A program made the translations under genes and the position numbers. From Ghiorsea sp. (GTDB taxonomy: Bacteria; Pseudomonadota; Zetaproteobacteria; Mariprofundales; Mariprofundaceae), in contig JALWRX010000031.1 of the NCBI GenBank assembly GCA_027080505.1, positions 16,139 through 80,138 of the forward strand: a stretch of DNA of 64,000 bases. The letters are read 5' to 3'. The first letter of the stretch is position 1; the number at the start of each line of letters is the position of its first letter. This document shows positions 62,377 through 64,000 of the stretch, piece by piece. The notes under the pieces were generated by a model, which worked only from the letters and a program-made list of their open reading frames with translations, was not told where the DNA came from and did not search any database.

Positions 62377-64000
62377 ATGAAACAAGACCCAGTATGTGGA
62401 ATGGAAGTGAAAGAAACATCAACGCACCAAGTCGAATACCATGAGAAGTTATGGCATTTCTGTAGTGAAAAATGCCAGCATAAGTTTGAAGAAAGCCCTG
62501 AACAATACACAGTAGACCCAGTTTGCCATATGTTTGTGAAACCTGAATCTACACATCGTGCGAGTCATGCGGATAAAAGTTATCGGTTTTGTAGTGAAAA
62601 ATGTTTAGCCAAGTTTAATGCAACACCTGAAGACTATGTGGGCAAACATGATGATTGTGAGCATCAAGAGTCACCCAAAGCAGCACAAGTCAGTGGGGGT
62701 CAATATACTTGTCCTATGCACCCTGAAATTATAAGCGATGAACCGGGTGCATGCCCGAAATGTGGTATGGCATTAGAGCCAATGGGTGCACCAATTAGCA
62801 GTGAAAAGACAGAATATGTTTGTCCCATGCACCCTGAAATTGTGCGTGATGAACCAGGAGCATGTCCAAAATGTGGTATGGCTCTAGAGCCGCGTACAGT
62901 TTCGGCAGAGGATGATAATACAGAGCTAAATGATATGAGTCGCCGCTTTAAGGTGAGCGCAGTGTTGTCTATTCCTGTATTTATTTTGGCTATGGTGGCT
63001 GATTTGGCACCGTCTTGGCTGCCATCTGGCTTGCACATGAGCACGGTGCAGTGGATTGAATTTGTGCTGGCAACACCAGTGGTGCTTTGGGGTGGTTGGC
63101 CATTCTTTGTTCGTTTTGCAGCATCGATTCGCACTTGGAATTTGAATATGTTTACCCTGATTGGTTTGGGAGTAGGCGTTGCTTGGTTGTACAGTATTGT
63201 GGCGTTGTTTATGCCTTCATTGTTTCCACCCATCATGCAGATGGAAGATGGATTGGTTGATGTGTATTTTGAAGCAGCAGCCGTGATTACAACCTTGGTC
63301 TTGCTGGGTCAGGTGTTGGAACTACGAGCCCGTTCACGTACCAATGAAGCCATTAAATTGTTGCTTGGCATGGCGCCCAAAACAGCGCGCTTGGTGAAAG
63401 ATGATGGTACTGAAGTAGATGTACCTATGGAAGATGTGCAAGCAGGTGATGTGTTGCGGGTTCGTCCTGGTGAGAAAGTGCCCGTGGATGGCGTGGTGAC
63501 CGAAGGTGAAAGTTTGGTAGATGAGTCCATGGTGACAGGTGAACCTGTACCCATTGAAAAGTTTGCAGGTGAAAAACTGATTGGAGCAACGGTGAATGGC
63601 AATGGCTCATTGCTGATGAAAGCTGAGAAAGTGGGAGCATATACTTTGCTTTCACAAATTGTAAACATGGTCGCTGATGCCCAGCGCTCTCGCGCACCAA
63701 TTCAAAAAATGGCGGATACCGTTGCTGGATATTTTGTGCCTATTGTCATTTTGGTTGCGGCACTTGCCTTTGCGGTTTGGTATTTTGTTGGTCCTGAGCC
63801 CAAGCTTGCTCATGCGATGATTAATGCAGTTGCAGTGCTGATTATCGCTTGTCCTTGTGCATTGGGTTTGGCAACGCCAATTTCTATCATGGTGGGTACA
63901 GGTCGTGGCGCAACCGCGGGTGTATTGATTAAGAATGCAGAAGCCTTGGAAATTATGGAAAAGGTAAACACGGTGGTCGTGGATAAAACAGGCACACTTA
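62377..64000 (+). CDS. Copper-translocating P-type ATPase, N-terminal part (cut by window edge)
   Basis: 541 codons are visible. Two YHS modules (DPVCGM at 4-9 and DPVCHM at 47-52), two [15 protein letters not shown] metal-binding modules (112-134 and 149-171), then transmembrane helices, the TGEPVP motif, the metal-site CPC (492-494) and the phosphorylation Asp536 in DKTGTL at the very edge. P1B-1 Cu+ ATPase. AGGAGG 6 bases before the ATG. No HMA domain at the N-terminus. Confidence 0.95.
   Translation, partial: MKQDPVCGMEVKETSTHQVEYHEKLWHFCSEKCQHKFEESPEQYTVDPVCHMFVKPESTHRASHADKSYRFCSEKCLAKFNATPEDYVGKHDDCEHQESPKAAQVSGGQYTCPMHPEIISDEPGACPKCGMALEPMGAPISSEKTEYVCPMHPEIVRDEPGACPKCGMALEPRTVSAEDDNTELNDMSRRFKVSAVLSIPVFILAMVADLAPSWLPSGLHMSTVQWIEFVLATPVVLWGGWPFFVRFAASIRTWNLNMFTLIGLGVGVAWLYSIVALFMPSLFPPIMQMEDGLVDVYFEAAAVITTLVLLGQVLELRARSRTNEAIKLLLGMAPKTARLVKDDGTEVDVPMEDVQAGDVLRVRPGEKVPVDGVVTEGESLVDESMVTGEPVPIEKFAGEKLIGATVNGNGSLLMKAEKVGAYTLLSQIVNMVADAQRSRAPIQKMADTVAGYFVPIVILVAALAFAVWYFVGPEPKLAHAMINAVAVLIIACPCALGLATPISIMVGTGRGATAGVLIKNAEALEIMEKVNTVVVDKTGTL

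Noticed and set aside
62700..63236. A 178-codon open frame on the minus strand inside the P-type ATPase gene
   Set aside because: It mirrors the conserved ATPase coding sequence and has no family similarity or start signals; a shadow frame.

Overview
The window is chromosomal DNA of moderate to low GC from a Gram-negative proteobacterium. It holds an LPS-export (lpt/kds) cluster, ubiquinone genes (ubiX, ubiK, ubiA), a proteobacterial class I phosphoribulokinase and outer-membrane lipoproteins. A phosphoribulokinase implies a Calvin-Benson-Bassham autotroph. Together with c-di-GMP signalling, polyphosphate and copper genes this suggests an autotrophic iron oxidiser of the Zetaproteobacteria (Mariprofundus/Ghiorsea-like). 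That assignment is inference from gene content. Coding density is very high: no stretch longer than about 300 bases lacks a gene, and no rRNA or complete tRNA gene was seen.

1-13.8 kb (minus strand, read right to left): a replication-origin neighbourhood. dnaA, dnaN, prk, mnmG, rsmG, parA and parB lead into an M23 peptidase, then kdsD-kdsC-lptC-lptA-lptB, ubiX, ubiK and the start of a yifB/comM gene. Two perfect 16-bp parS sites lie inside the 5' coding regions of parA and mnmG. DnaA boxes and an AT-rich stretch lie between dnaN and dnaA, a candidate oriC.

13.8-17.7 kb (plus strand): pyrK-like reductase, metK, a structurally complete SAH riboswitch, ahcY, and a small EF-hand-like lipoprotein whose signal-peptide codons form a perfect intrinsic terminator.

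17.7-38.9 kb (mostly minus): rdgB-hemC, ubiA-dgkA-purF-cvpA and nagZ-radA. A three-gene integron-like cassette array with two attC-like sites but no integrase follows (25.0-26.3 kb). Next come a PolB-like exonuclease, murJ, rpsU (plus), an M48 peptidase with two YbjQ paralogues, ppx and ppk2 (polyphosphate), uup, an EI24 protein, and a LuxR-type regulator fused to an alpha/beta hydrolase.

39.0-52.4 kb: a lipoprotein, tldD and an envelope protein (plus); xthA, a GNAT enzyme, rsmB, xerC, a DUF484-GGDEF fusion, an L,D-transpeptidase and TPR protein sharing a C-terminal domain, and folA (minus); then mscS and a HerA-like ATPase (plus).

52.6-64 kb (plus): a copper/silver detoxification operon. 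It comprises a Met/His/Cys-rich periplasmic protein, CusC-, CusB- and CusA-like efflux subunits, two tiny lipoproteins, a His/Met-rich periplasmic protein, a Tat-exported multicopper oxidase, a YHS/HMA-like protein, a PII-like protein and a Cu+ P-type ATPase cut by the window edge. Efflux, periplasmic oxidation, metal sequestration and cytosolic export appear to be transcribed together.

The most unusual signals are the attC cassette array, a dispersed palindromic repeat inserted in frame in cusA with a relative near murJ, a ~165-bp imperfect palindrome after rpsU, start codons and signal peptides built from parS or terminator DNA, and the compact copper operon with its PII protein and micro-lipoproteins.
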